Positions 26,388-34,261 of a stretch of 64,000 nt of DNA are shown here, piece after piece. Both the position numbers and the translations under genes were made by a program. The notes under the pieces were generated by a model that was not told the origin of the DNA, searched no databases, and saw nothing but the letters and a program-made list of their open reading frames with translations. Origin of the DNA: Silvibacterium dinghuense (lineage in GTDB: Bacteria > Acidobacteriota > Terriglobia > Terriglobales > Acidobacteriaceae); NCBI RefSeq assembly GCF_004123295.1, contig NZ_SDMK01000001.1, forward strand, positions 1,984,001 through 2,048,000. Reading direction: 5' to 3'. Position 1 is the stretch's first letter, and the number at the start of each line of letters is the position of its first letter.

Positions 26388-26669
26388 CTAGCGCGAGGGA
26401 GTGGGCACGAAGTGCACATTGCGCAGCGGAGGCATGGGCTGCGGTTCGCGGACACGCATCAGCTTGATCATCTCGCGCAGGCGGAAGGCCTTGATGAGCT
26501 GCTCGTCGACGAGGCGGCGATGACGGCGGCGGTGATCGGGGTCAGTGAGCGTGTGTACGTGCCGCTCATCGAGCGAGGCCTGCTGCTCGAGCTTGAGGGC
26601 GGCCGAAAGAACGGCATCGCGGAATCGGGAGCTGACGTGGAGTGGTTCTGCAGGCCGGGAGTTCGACAT
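26388..26669 (-). CDS. Small basic hypothetical protein
   Basis: 93 aa. ATG at 26669 is preceded by TGAGGATTCCCT, a good ribosome-binding site, and third positions are strongly G/C, so it looks real rather than a shadow. The middle is helical and charged (FRDAVLSAALKLEQQASLDERHVH and LVDEQLIKAFRLREMIKLMRV). It is rich in Arg and His, with no signal peptide, membrane helix or zinc pattern. It lies between treA and thrS. I do not recognise a family; a nucleic-acid-binding role is only suggested by its basic character. Confidence 0.6.
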   Translation of the reverse strand: MSNSRPAEPLHVSSRFRDAVLSAALKLEQQASLDERHVHTLTDPDHRRRHRRLVDEQLIKAFRLREMIKLMRVREPQPMPPLRNVHFVPTPSR

Positions 26670-26853
26670 AGGGAATCCTCACAAGAAAATGTGACAGGAG
26701 TCCTCATGTCTCCTGCTTCTATGCCGATGTTAGAAGCGCAATTCATGCCTCTGGGAGATGCCTGCGGGCACTTTTGGCCGATTCTTTGGTGTAAACCTGT
26801 ACAGAAACAGGACAGTGGCCGGTTGTCAGTCACAACTACGGCCAGTGGGATTC

Positions 26854-26888
26854 GTGCCCTCCCGCCCAAGCAGAGCTTGGACGGGGCA
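26854..26888. repeat. Dispersed palindromic repeat
   Basis: GTGCCCTCCCGCCCAAGC / GCTTGGACGGGGCAC type inverted repeat in the gap downstream of thrS; the same family recurs near 2872, 46831, 48174 and 50312. The remainder of 26670-26914 holds nothing else recognisable. Confidence 0.7.
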
Positions 26889-26914
26889 CCCTTGTCTTCG
26901 TTTGTTCAGAAAAG

Positions 26915-26949
26915 CAAAAGCGGCGTGACCTGAGGTCGCGCCGCTTTTG
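26915..26949 (-). terminator. thrS terminator
   Basis: A 16-bp stem (CAAAAGCGGCGTGACC / GGTCGCGCCGCTTTTG, one G-T pair) with loop TGA lies just beyond the thrS stop. The minus-strand product ends in a T-run. Confidence 0.85.
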
Positions 26950-26966
26950 GTTGCGATGATAAGGAA

Positions 26967-29024
26967 TTACAGTTCGAGCGACTTCTCCGCTGCCAGCTTC
27001 GCTGCGTGAGCGATGAAGTCGGCGAGCGGCTGCGAGCCCTGGTCGCCCTTGCCGCGAGCGCGCACGCTGACGGCATTCGCCTCGGCTTCCTTGTCGCCCA
27101 TGACGAGCACGTAGGGCACCTTCTGCATGGTGAGGTCGCGGATCTTGGCGTTCATCTTCTCGTTGCGGGCGTCGAGCTCCACGCGGAAGCCGGCCTTCTT
27201 CAGCTCCGCCTCGACCTGTTGTGCGTAAGGCAGATGGCGCTCGCTGATGGGCACGAGGCCGATCTGGATGGGCGCGAGCCATAGCGGAAAGGCTCCGGCG
27301 TAGTGCTCAATGAGCACGCCGAAGAAGCGCTCCACGCTGCCGAAGAGAGCGCGGTGGACCATGACGGGCTGGTGGCGTTCGCCGTCTTCGCCGACATATT
27401 CAAGCTCGAAGCGCGCGGGCAGGTTGAAGTCGAACTGCACCGTCGAGAGCTGCCAGAGGCGGCCGATGGCGTCGACCAGCTTCATGTCGATCTTCGGACC
27501 GTAGAAGGCGGCCTCGCCGGGGATCTCCTTGTAGGGGATGCCCTTCTCCTGCAGCACGCGCTCAAGCGAGCCGATGGCCAGCTCCCAGTCCGCGTCGGAG
27601 CCCGCATAGCTCTGGCGATCCTTCGGGTCCCACGAGGAGAGCTCGACCTTGAACTCCTTGAAGCCGAAGGTTTCGAGAACCGACTGCGCAAAGTCGATGC
27701 AGGCAGCGATTTCGCTCTCGACCTGATCGCGGCGGCAGAAGATGTGAGCATCGTCCTGGGTAAAGCCGCGCACGCGCAGCAGTCCATGCATGGTGCCGGA
27801 GCGCTCATAGCGATAGACATTGCCGAGCTCGGCATAACGGACGGGCAGGTCGCGGTAGCTCTTGGGTGAATTCTTGTAGATGAGGATGTGGCCCGGGCAG
27901 TTCATCGGCTTCAGGCGATAATCCGCGTCGTCGAGCTCCATCTTGGTGAAGAAGTTGGCCGAGTAGAAGCCCTCGTGACCGCTGGTCTGCCAGAGGTTCA
28001 CGCGCATGGTGTGCGGCGTGTAGACCAGATCGTAACCGCGACGGATACATTCTTCGCGCATCCAGTCTTCCATGATCTTGCGGATCATGGCGCCCTTCGG
28101 ATGCCAGAAGATGAGGCCGGGACCGGCGAGGTCCTGGATCGAGAACAGGTCAAGCTGCTTGCCGAGCGCGCGATGATCGCGGCGCGCCGCCTCTTCGAGG
28201 CGGGCGAAGTGCTCGTCCATCTCCTTCTTGGAGAAGAAGGCCGTGCCGTAGACGCGCTGGAGCTGCGGATTTTTCTCATCGCCGAGCCAGTAGGCGCCGG
28301 CGAGATTGGTGACCTTGAAGGCCTTCACGCGGCCGGTCGAAGGCACATGCGGCCCACGGCAGAAGTCCACAAACGCGCCGTTGCGATAGAGGGAGATGTC
28401 ATCGCCCTCCTTCGTGAAGCGCTCGATGAAGTGGATCTTCATGAAGTCGTTGTCGGCCTTGAAGCGATGCAGGCCTTTCTCGCGCGGCTCATACTCACGG
28501 GTGAATTTCTCGTCACGCGCAACGACCTCGGCCATCTTCTTCTCGATCTTCTCGAGGTCTTCGGGCGTGAAGGGCGTGGGACGATAGAAGTCGTAGAAGA
28601 AGCCGGAGTCGGTTGCGGGGCCGTGGCCGAGCTTGGTCTCGGGGAAGAGCTCGAGGACGGCGGTGGCGAGCACGTGCGCAGCCGAGTGGCGAACGACCTT
28701 GAGGGCGTCAGGGTCCTTCTCGGTGAGGAGCTGGAGCTTCACGCTGGTGGTGAGCGGCGTGGCGAGATCGACGAGGCGCGGTGCGTTTGCGTCTTCTGCG
28801 GCATACATGGCCGCGTCGTCGGAAGTAGCCGCGGCGCCTGGCGTTTCCTTCGGCCCGGTCTCGGTCGTGTTGCTGTCGAGGGGCTGGATGCGGGCGACGA
28901 CCGAGGCCGCGGCGAGGCGCGGCGAGATGCTTTCGGCGACCTGGAAGGGCGTGACGCCGGCGGCGAAGTCCTTAACGGAGCCGTCGGGGAGATGAACCTG
29001 AATCTGATCCTGTAGTGCGCTCAT
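26967..29024 (-). CDS. thrS: Threonine--tRNA ligase
   Basis: 685 aa from ATG 29024 (MSALQDQIQVHLPDGS); an upstream in-frame extension lacks homologous character. It charges tRNA-Thr with threonine and edits mischarged serine. Domains in order: TGS (~1-115), editing domain with HSAAH and FCRGPH, class II catalytic core with MNCPGH (zinc cysteine) and the GTMHGLLRVRGFTQDDAH motif 2 region, and a C-terminal anticodon-binding domain (QIGLVPISERHL...). It is longer than typical (~640) because an acidic, Ala/Thr-rich insert of about 35 residues (~47-80) interrupts the TGS domain. A strong terminator follows. Confidence 0.96.
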   Translation of the reverse strand: MSALQDQIQVHLPDGSVKDFAAGVTPFQVAESISPRLAAASVVARIQPLDSNTTETGPKETPGAAATSDDAAMYAAEDANAPRLVDLATPLTTSVKLQLLTEKDPDALKVVRHSAAHVLATAVLELFPETKLGHGPATDSGFFYDFYRPTPFTPEDLEKIEKKMAEVVARDEKFTREYEPREKGLHRFKADNDFMKIHFIERFTKEGDDISLYRNGAFVDFCRGPHVPSTGRVKAFKVTNLAGAYWLGDEKNPQLQRVYGTAFFSKKEMDEHFARLEEAARRDHRALGKQLDLFSIQDLAGPGLIFWHPKGAMIRKIMEDWMREECIRRGYDLVYTPHTMRVNLWQTSGHEGFYSANFFTKMELDDADYRLKPMNCPGHILIYKNSPKSYRDLPVRYAELGNVYRYERSGTMHGLLRVRGFTQDDAHIFCRRDQVESEIAACIDFAQSVLETFGFKEFKVELSSWDPKDRQSYAGSDADWELAIGSLERVLQEKGIPYKEIPGEAAFYGPKIDMKLVDAIGRLWQLSTVQFDFNLPARFELEYVGEDGERHQPVMVHRALFGSVERFFGVLIEHYAGAFPLWLAPIQIGLVPISERHLPYAQQVEAELKKAGFRVELDARNEKMNAKIRDLTMQKVPYVLVMGDKEAEANAVSVRARGKGDQGSQPLADFIAHAAKLAAEKSLEL

Positions 29025-29260
29025 GAAGATGTGTCGATCCTGCGCCGTGGCGCGTGAGTCTTGTCCTTCAAGGATATGTGCTGGCGGCGGGTCGCGTCGA
29101 GGGAGCGGAAGGCAGGCAGGGGCTAAAGGCCGCCCATTTCCGATCGGTACGGCAGGGCTGAAGCCAGGGCCCTGAGACGAAGCGATGATGGACTCGCCTC
29201 GAGCGAGCGGGGCGCGATCCTGATAGCATCCCATACTGAAGTTTCATGCAGGGAGGACGG

Positions 29261-29773
29261 ATGACCACCGGAACGCAGGAACAATCGACATTTGAGCCGC
29301 GCCCCATGGCGGCGCTGGCGCTGGCAGGATGGCTGTTGCTTTGCCTGGCGGTGAGCGGAGTGTCGTCGATCTTTCCGGTGCACAGCCTTCCCACCTGGTA
29401 CGCGGGGCTCATCAAGCCGTCGCTGACGCCTCTGAACGCGGTCTTCGGACCGACGTGGACGGTGCTTTTCGTGCTGATGGGGATTTCGGCGTGGATGGTG
29501 TGGAAGACACGGCCCAGCGTCTGCCGGGTGCGCGGGCTGCGGCTGTTCCTGATCCAGCTGGCGTTTGCCTTTCTGTGGAACTGGACCTTTTTCGGGCGGC
29601 ACCAAATGCTGACCGCACTGGCGGATATCGTGATCTTGCTGGTGACGATCACGATGACTATCTGGACCTTCCGCAAGATGAGCGTGACCGCGGCGTGGCT
29701 GCTGGTTCCGTACCTGGCGTGGGTGGGGTTTGTGACGTATCTGAACCTGGGGTTCTGGCGGTTGAATCCGTAG
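29261..29773 (+). CDS. tspO: TspO/MBR family membrane protein
   Basis: 170 aa from ATG 29261, chosen for GGGAGGACGG upstream; ATG 29246 is an alternative. Five hydrophobic helices are visible. Family features are WYAGLIKPSLTPLNAVFGPTWT (the 'W...l.kP.l.Pp..vF...W' pattern), WNWTFFG near residue 110 and LVPYLAWVGFVTYLNLGFWRLN at the end ('PY..W...A..LN'). TspO proteins bind porphyrins and related ligands in the membrane and influence tetrapyrrole or stress responses. It is divergent from thrS and not in an operon. Ligand-pocket tryptophans appear present; alignment would confirm. Confidence 0.88.
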   Translation: MTTGTQEQSTFEPRPMAALALAGWLLLCLAVSGVSSIFPVHSLPTWYAGLIKPSLTPLNAVFGPTWTVLFVLMGISAWMVWKTRPSVCRVRGLRLFLIQLAFAFLWNWTFFGRHQMLTALADIVILLVTITMTIWTFRKMSVTAAWLLVPYLAWVGFVTYLNLGFWRLNP

Positions 29774-29982
29774 CGCGGCGCAGCCGCGCGGCAGCCAGTG
29801 CGGCGCTTCGCGCCGGTAGCGGTCAGGCACAAGGACAGCCAGTGGGGTTTGTACCTCCCACCCGGCTTCGTTCCTCCCACGTCTCAGAAGCGAGACGTGG
29901 GGCACCCAGACCCTCGCTTCTTGAAAGAACCGCAGCTCCCTCGACTTCGCTCGGGATGACAGTTTTTTTGTTGTGACTAAAG
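29774..29982. repeat. Intergenic dispersed repeats downstream of tspO
   Basis: Includes an inverted repeat 29871-29907 (CCCACGTCTC / GAGACGTGGG then GCACCC), the CCGCAGCTCCCTCGACTTCGCTCGGGATGACAG repeat at 29928-29962, and GCGCAGCCGCGC-type runs near 29776-29815. No gene is seen. Confidence 0.75.
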
Positions 29983-30022
29983 AAAACGGCCAGCAGAAGC
30001 GATGCTTCTGCTGGCCGTTTTT
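29983..30022. terminator. Bidirectional terminator of the GGCCAGCAG family
   Basis: AAAACGGCCAGCAGAAGC / GCTTCTGCTGGCCGTTTTT with loop GAT, between convergent tspO and the M28 peptidase gene. The A-run on one side and T-run on the other make it usable from both strands. The same hairpin type recurs at six other places in this window. Confidence 0.85.
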
Positions 30023-30063
30023 GTGACGGACTGCTACCGGTGCGCAGAGCGCCGGGCTGGCTG

Positions 30064-31842
30064 CTACTTAGCCGGTTCGACTGCTCCGGGGAAGACGCCG
30101 GGGAGCGGCTTCATCTGCTGCTGGCGCAGCTCGGGATGGGGCAGCGGCTTGCGGGGCAGCATCTGGTCGCGCTGAGCGGCGTTGTAGACGAAGATGGCCT
30201 CGACCACCGCAGCCTGCTTCAAGTCGCCGGGCTGCAGGCGCTCGAAGACGTCCTGGTTGGAGTGGTGGGTGCGGGTTTCGTAGTCGAGCGGGTCCTGGAT
30301 GAACTGAAAGCCAGGGATACCCACGGCGTCGAACGAGAGGTGATCGGTGCCACCGGTGTTGCGCATGGTGATGGTGGTCACGCCGAGGTCCTTGAGCGGC
30401 TCCATCCACTGCTTGAAGATCGGCTCGATGGCGGCGTTTTGCTGCAGATAGATGCCGCGAATTTTGCCCGAGCCGTTGTCGAGGTTGAAGTAGCCGGAGA
30501 TGAGCTTCTGCTCGGGCTTGAGCTCGAGCGGACCGGTGGCACGCAGGAACTCGGGCAGCTGCTTCTGGTCAGGGGTGTCGAGGGGCTGCGCAAAGCCGAA
30601 GTGCTCCTTGACATAGCCGCGCGAGCCGAAGAGGCCCTCTTCTTCGCCGCTCCAGAGAGCGATGCGGATAGTGCGGCGGGGATGAACGTCGAGCGCCTTG
30701 AGGATGCGCATGACCTCCATGGCAACGATCGTGCCCGCGCCGTTGTCGGTGGCGCCGGTGCCGGCGATCCAGCTGTCGAGATGGCCTCCGACCATGACGA
30801 CCTGATCCTTCAGCTCGGGATCGGTGCCGGGGATCTCGGCGATGGTGTCATAGCCGTGCTCGTGTTCGCCGGTGATCTTGGTCTCGACGTCGAGCTGCAC
30901 CGTGACAGGCACATGCGCCTGCAGCAGGCGATACATGCGGCCATAGCTCTCGATGGCCATGACGACGACGGGGATCTTGACGGCGGATTCGGCCTTGTAG
31001 GGCGTGCGGCCGAGCGCGGCTCCGTTGTCGTCGAAAATGATGCCGCCCTCGCCGCCGCCGTTGGCAGCGTCACGGCTGGGACGGATGACGGCTGCGGCCT
31101 TCTCCTCATAAAGGAACTGGGCGATCTTGTCGGCCATGCGGTAGCGGGCCATGGCGGCGCGGATGCGAGCCTGCATATCACCGCCGGGACCGGGGCGGCG
31201 CTCGTCGGTCGGGGTCTCGGCGATTTCTTCGAGCTGCTCCCTGGTGTAGCGCTCGAAGAGAGCCTTATCGACGGGCGGAACATCGCGCATCTCGCCGAGG
31301 AGGATGATCTTGCCTTCGAGCTTGCCTTTGTACTGATCGAAGTCCTTGTCGTCCTGGATGTTGACGTAGACGACATCGCCCGTGACGGGGCCGTTGGTCG
31401 AAGGCGACCAGGGCGTGGCCTGCGCGATGAAGACGGCCGTATCGGGCGCGGTCATGCGCACCCAGGTGTTGAGCTGCTGCCAGCCGAGGCCGAACTCGCC
31501 CCAGTCATCGAGGTGCGCGTTCACGCAGCCCATGGCCGTGAGCTGATCGCGGGTCCAGGCATTGGCCTTGGCCATGTTGGGCGAGCCGGTGAGGCGCGGA
31601 CCGATGTCATCGCTGAGGGCCGAGGCGTATTCCATGATGTGGGAGTGCTCGAGGCCTTCCTCGCGGATGCGGGCATACATGTTGAGATCGAGCTTTTCGA
31701 CGGCAGGCTGAGGCTGCTCCCAGGCGGGGACATCGGACTCGGGCTTCGCCGGCCTGGCAGCCTTGTCTGCTGCGTGGAGCGGCAGCGAAGCAGTACAGAG
31801 AGCAAGCGCGAGCGCGGAGACGGAAAAAGAACGCAGGGGCAT
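30064..31842 (-). CDS. Secreted M28-family zinc metallopeptidase with PA domain
   Basis: 592 aa from ATG 31842 (CTCGAGGAGCTGCCC upstream), giving a signal peptide MPLRSFSVSALALALCTASLPLHA. Zinc-ligand motifs of M28 are clear in the C-terminal half: VGGHLDSW, TDNGAG, WSGEEEGLFGS, a later Asp in FNLDNGSG and a histidine in GGTDHLSFD. The middle region (~150-330) carries a protease-associated domain (VVYVNIQDDKDFDQYKGKLEGKIILLG). M28 enzymes are aminopeptidases or carboxypeptidases. It is likely exported to degrade peptides, in keeping with the other secreted hydrolases here. It stands alone. Confidence 0.92.
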   Translation of the reverse strand: MPLRSFSVSALALALCTASLPLHAADKAARPAKPESDVPAWEQPQPAVEKLDLNMYARIREEGLEHSHIMEYASALSDDIGPRLTGSPNMAKANAWTRDQLTAMGCVNAHLDDWGEFGLGWQQLNTWVRMTAPDTAVFIAQATPWSPSTNGPVTGDVVYVNIQDDKDFDQYKGKLEGKIILLGEMRDVPPVDKALFERYTREQLEEIAETPTDERRPGPGGDMQARIRAAMARYRMADKIAQFLYEEKAAAVIRPSRDAANGGGEGGIIFDDNGAALGRTPYKAESAVKIPVVVMAIESYGRMYRLLQAHVPVTVQLDVETKITGEHEHGYDTIAEIPGTDPELKDQVVMVGGHLDSWIAGTGATDNGAGTIVAMEVMRILKALDVHPRRTIRIALWSGEEEGLFGSRGYVKEHFGFAQPLDTPDQKQLPEFLRATGPLELKPEQKLISGYFNLDNGSGKIRGIYLQQNAAIEPIFKQWMEPLKDLGVTTITMRNTGGTDHLSFDAVGIPGFQFIQDPLDYETRTHHSNQDVFERLQPGDLKQAAVVEAIFVYNAAQRDQMLPRKPLPHPELRQQQMKPLPGVFPGAVEPAK

Positions 31843-32192
31843 TACGGGCAGCTCCTCGAGCAGGGTACGTGGGATTCTGCGCAGCATAGCACCTCGAAGA
31901 ACAGAGACGAAAAGGATTTTGGACTGGCCGTCCAGGCCCTTCGCCTGCGGCACCCGCTCCCGCTGGTCGCGAGTCGCATTTGCTCTTCTGAAACAGGGTA
32001 GGGAGATGGGAGCCCTGCGGCTTGAGTGGAGAATCCTGTTTCCCCACTCAAGCCAAAACAGGGCTGGAATGGGCCACCGTCGGGTCTGCTTGTCGGGGTT
32101 CGTTCCTCCCACGTCTCAAAGTCGAGACGTGGGGCACCCGTTTTCGTTCCCCTGCCGGGCTTCGCTACACCCTAAACCCTATTCCCTACACC
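31843..32192. repeat. 350-bp intergenic region with dispersed repeats
   Basis: Contains the 'GGACTGGCCGTCCAGGC...CGCTCCCGCTGGTCGCGA' repeat (~31921-31973), a CCCCACTCAAGCC / GGCTGGAATGGG palindrome (~32040-32078) and a CCCACGTCTC / GAGACGTGGG inverted repeat (32102-32139). No gene or RNA is seen. Confidence 0.75.
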
Positions 32193-33836
32193 CTATCCAG
32201 GCAGCACCTCGTAGGGACGCATCATCTCGTTGTCCTCGTGCTCGAGGATGTGGCAGTGCCAGACATAGCGGCCCGCGTAGCCCTCGAAGGGAACGAGGAT
32301 GCGGGTGATGGTGCCGGGATCGGTGCGAACGGTGTCCTTCCATCCGGATTCGAGCGGCTCGGGCGGCATAGCCGGGCCAGTGAAGCGGGCTTCGCCGGTC
32401 ATCTGGAAGCCGTAGGTATCGAGCGGACGGCGATCGAGGACACGGAAGCGGACGAGATGCAGGTGGATGGGGTGCGAGTCCTCGGTGAGATTCACCAGCT
32501 CCCAGATCTCGGTGGTGTTGAGGACCGGCTTCTCGGTGATGGGCGCGTGCCAGGGGGTTTTGTTGAGGAGCATGCCCATGGAGTTCTGGATGTCGTCGAG
32601 GGTCTCGTCGAGGGTAAGGCGGCGCGTGCGGATGGCCGTCTTCTCATCCAGCGGGAGCGGCCGGTCGCGGAGGGTCTTCGGGATCGCGTGTGAGGGCGTG
32701 GAGGCTTTGGCCCCGACACGGAACTGCATGAGGTCGAAGGAATCGCTGACCAGTTTCACGTTTTTTCCAGCGAAGTCGCTGAAGTCTACGAGCACATCGG
32801 CGCGCTCGGCCGGAGCGAGCGGAATGCGCTTCGTTTCGACAGGCGCGGCGAGCAGCCCCTGGTCGTTGCCGATGACGTGCAGGGTTGGCTTGCCTTCGAG
32901 CGCGATGCGGTAGAAGCGGCCGTTCGAGCCGTTGAAGAGGCGCAGGCGGTAGAGGCGCGGCTCGACCTCGTGATAGGGCAGGAGCTTGCCGTTGACCAGG
33001 ATGGAGTTGCCGAAGACCTCGGGCACCCAGGGATTATCGCCATCGGGCGCGACCGGATAGACGAGCTGGCCATCCTTACCGAGGAGGCGGTCGGCGAAGA
33101 GCAGCGGAATCTCATATGGGCCGCCGGGCAGAGCGAGGCTGGCCTCGTGCGCGTCGCGGACGATGGCGAAGCCGGTCATGCCGGCGTAGATGTTGAGCCG
33201 GTTAATGCCCATGGTGTGGTCGTGGTAGAAGAGCAGCGCCGATTCCTGATTCGAGGGATAGAAGCAGCTCTGCGTTTGGCCGGGCGTGATCCACTCCTCG
33301 GGATAGCCGTCGCTTTTGGCCGGCGTGCGGCCGCCGTGCAGGTGGGTGACCGAGCGAACCTCGGGCAGCGACTTGTCCGCGCCCATCAGGGTGTGATCGA
33401 TGGGCAGGAAATGCCGGGCGGGGAGCTGGTTCACCCAATCGACGGTGGCACCGTGGCCGCTCTCGATTTCGAGCGTGGGACCGGGGAATGAATCGCCGTA
33501 AACCCACATGCGCGCGGGCGGCAGGTCGCGGTGCACCTTGATGCGGACTTCACGCTGGACGATGCGGTAGTGGGGCAGCGTGCGGCCATGCTGCTCGGGG
33601 TGCGGGTGCATGCCGATGGGCTTCGCGACGGGCGGAATGGGGAGCGAATCGACGAAGGGCGCGAGCGTCGAGGGATCGAGCTGCGGCGTGGCCGGCATGT
33701 GGTGCATGGGCATCGCGCTCAGGCGACGGATGCTGAGACCAGCAAGAGCGAGCGAAGAGGTCTGCAGGAAGGCGCGGCGGGTGTGAGAAGACACAGAAAT
33801 ATTCCGTTTCAGAAACAAACTCTCAGTGAAAGGCAC
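32193..33836 (-). CDS. TAT-exported multicopper oxidase (CotA-like)
   Basis: 547 aa from GTG 33836; a GTG 42 bases downstream (SSHTRRAFLQ...) is an equally possible start. A twin-arginine signal (HTRRAFLQTSSLALAGLS) directs a folded copper enzyme across the membrane. Copper-ligand motifs are complete: HLHGG, FYHDHTMGI, HPIHLHLV and HCHILEHEDNEMM, the last with Met as type-1 copper axial ligand. The architecture resembles CotA/bilirubin-oxidase-type laccases, which oxidise phenols, bilirubin or metals and reduce O2 to water. It stands alone between repeats, with no copper-resistance genes adjacent. The physiological substrate is unknown. Confidence 0.92.
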   Translation of the reverse strand: MPFTESLFLKRNISVSSHTRRAFLQTSSLALAGLSIRRLSAMPMHHMPATPQLDPSTLAPFVDSLPIPPVAKPIGMHPHPEQHGRTLPHYRIVQREVRIKVHRDLPPARMWVYGDSFPGPTLEIESGHGATVDWVNQLPARHFLPIDHTLMGADKSLPEVRSVTHLHGGRTPAKSDGYPEEWITPGQTQSCFYPSNQESALLFYHDHTMGINRLNIYAGMTGFAIVRDAHEASLALPGGPYEIPLLFADRLLGKDGQLVYPVAPDGDNPWVPEVFGNSILVNGKLLPYHEVEPRLYRLRLFNGSNGRFYRIALEGKPTLHVIGNDQGLLAAPVETKRIPLAPAERADVLVDFSDFAGKNVKLVSDSFDLMQFRVGAKASTPSHAIPKTLRDRPLPLDEKTAIRTRRLTLDETLDDIQNSMGMLLNKTPWHAPITEKPVLNTTEIWELVNLTEDSHPIHLHLVRFRVLDRRPLDTYGFQMTGEARFTGPAMPPEPLESGWKDTVRTDPGTITRILVPFEGYAGRYVWHCHILEHEDNEMMRPYEVLPG

Positions 33837-34003
33837 TCCCGTAAGACGAGAACCCTATACTAGCCAATTTCGCGATGAGACTTGGAAGAGTATTGCAAGA
33901 CCTGTCGTCCCAGAAAACAAAGTGATTTTCAATGCTTTGTCCATCTGGCGTTTACCTAGAAAGGTCGTGCGGCTCTCATAAGTCGCACCGTTAGCAAAAG
34001 CCG

Positions 34004-34195
34004 ATGAACTCTTTAATGGAACTAGTTGCTGCAAAACCCTGGGCAAGCTTGCTCGGACTCGCTGTTTTGTTTATCTCGCTTGGCGTGGCCTTGCACCTGA
34101 TGGGACCGGTCTCAATCCAAATCCACCAACTTGAGGTGCCTCAAGTTGATCTTAAGATCGGAAGTGCACCTGCACCCAGCATCCATAGACTCTGA
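34004..34195 (+). CDS. Possible small single-pass membrane protein
   Basis: 63 aa in a 425-bp gap of lower GC than its surroundings. ATG at 34004 has no convincing ribosome-binding site. The product has one hydrophobic segment, PWASLLGLAVLFISLGVALHLMG, then a short polar tail (PVSIQIHQLEVPQVDLKIGS). A T-run follows the stop. It may be a real membrane peptide or chance; no family recognised. The rest of the gap (33837-34003) shows nothing recognisable. Confidence 0.3.
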   Translation: MNSLMELVAAKPWASLLGLAVLFISLGVALHLMGPVSIQIHQLEVPQVDLKIGSAPAPSIHRL

Positions 34196-34210
34196 CTTTT
34201 TTTAATTGAA

Positions 34211-34246
34211 ACAGCCTCCGGCGCCTTGAAAGGCGCCGGAGGCTGT
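34211..34246. repeat. 17-bp perfect inverted repeat at the end of the phosphoesterase gene
   Basis: ACAGCCTCCGGCGCCTT / AAGGCGCCGGAGGCTGT with a 2-base loop. It lies 16 bp past the stop of the minus-strand gene and is probably a 3' stabilising or terminating hairpin, although the T-run lies on the wrong side for a classical minus-strand terminator. Confidence 0.6.
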
Positions 34247-34261
34247 GCAGGATGACGCGAT

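Noticed and set aside
26331-26933. Plus-strand ORF of 200 codons between treA and thrS
   Set aside because: It runs through repeat DNA at 26854-26888 and lacks a ribosome-binding site. The minus-strand 93-codon frame here has a good site and better codon pattern.
30040-32001. Plus-strand ORF of 653 codons opposite the M28 peptidase
   Set aside because: GC-rich antisense frame without signatures, while the minus strand has all zinc ligands and a signal peptide. The antisense ORFs at 34382-35947, 52286-53434, 53634-55259 and 56277-57914 were rejected on the same grounds.
34196-34246. Classical terminator for the phosphoesterase gene
   Set aside because: The hairpin is strong but the T-run is on the plus-strand left side, so minus-strand RNA would end in A, not U. 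It is kept as an inverted repeat only.
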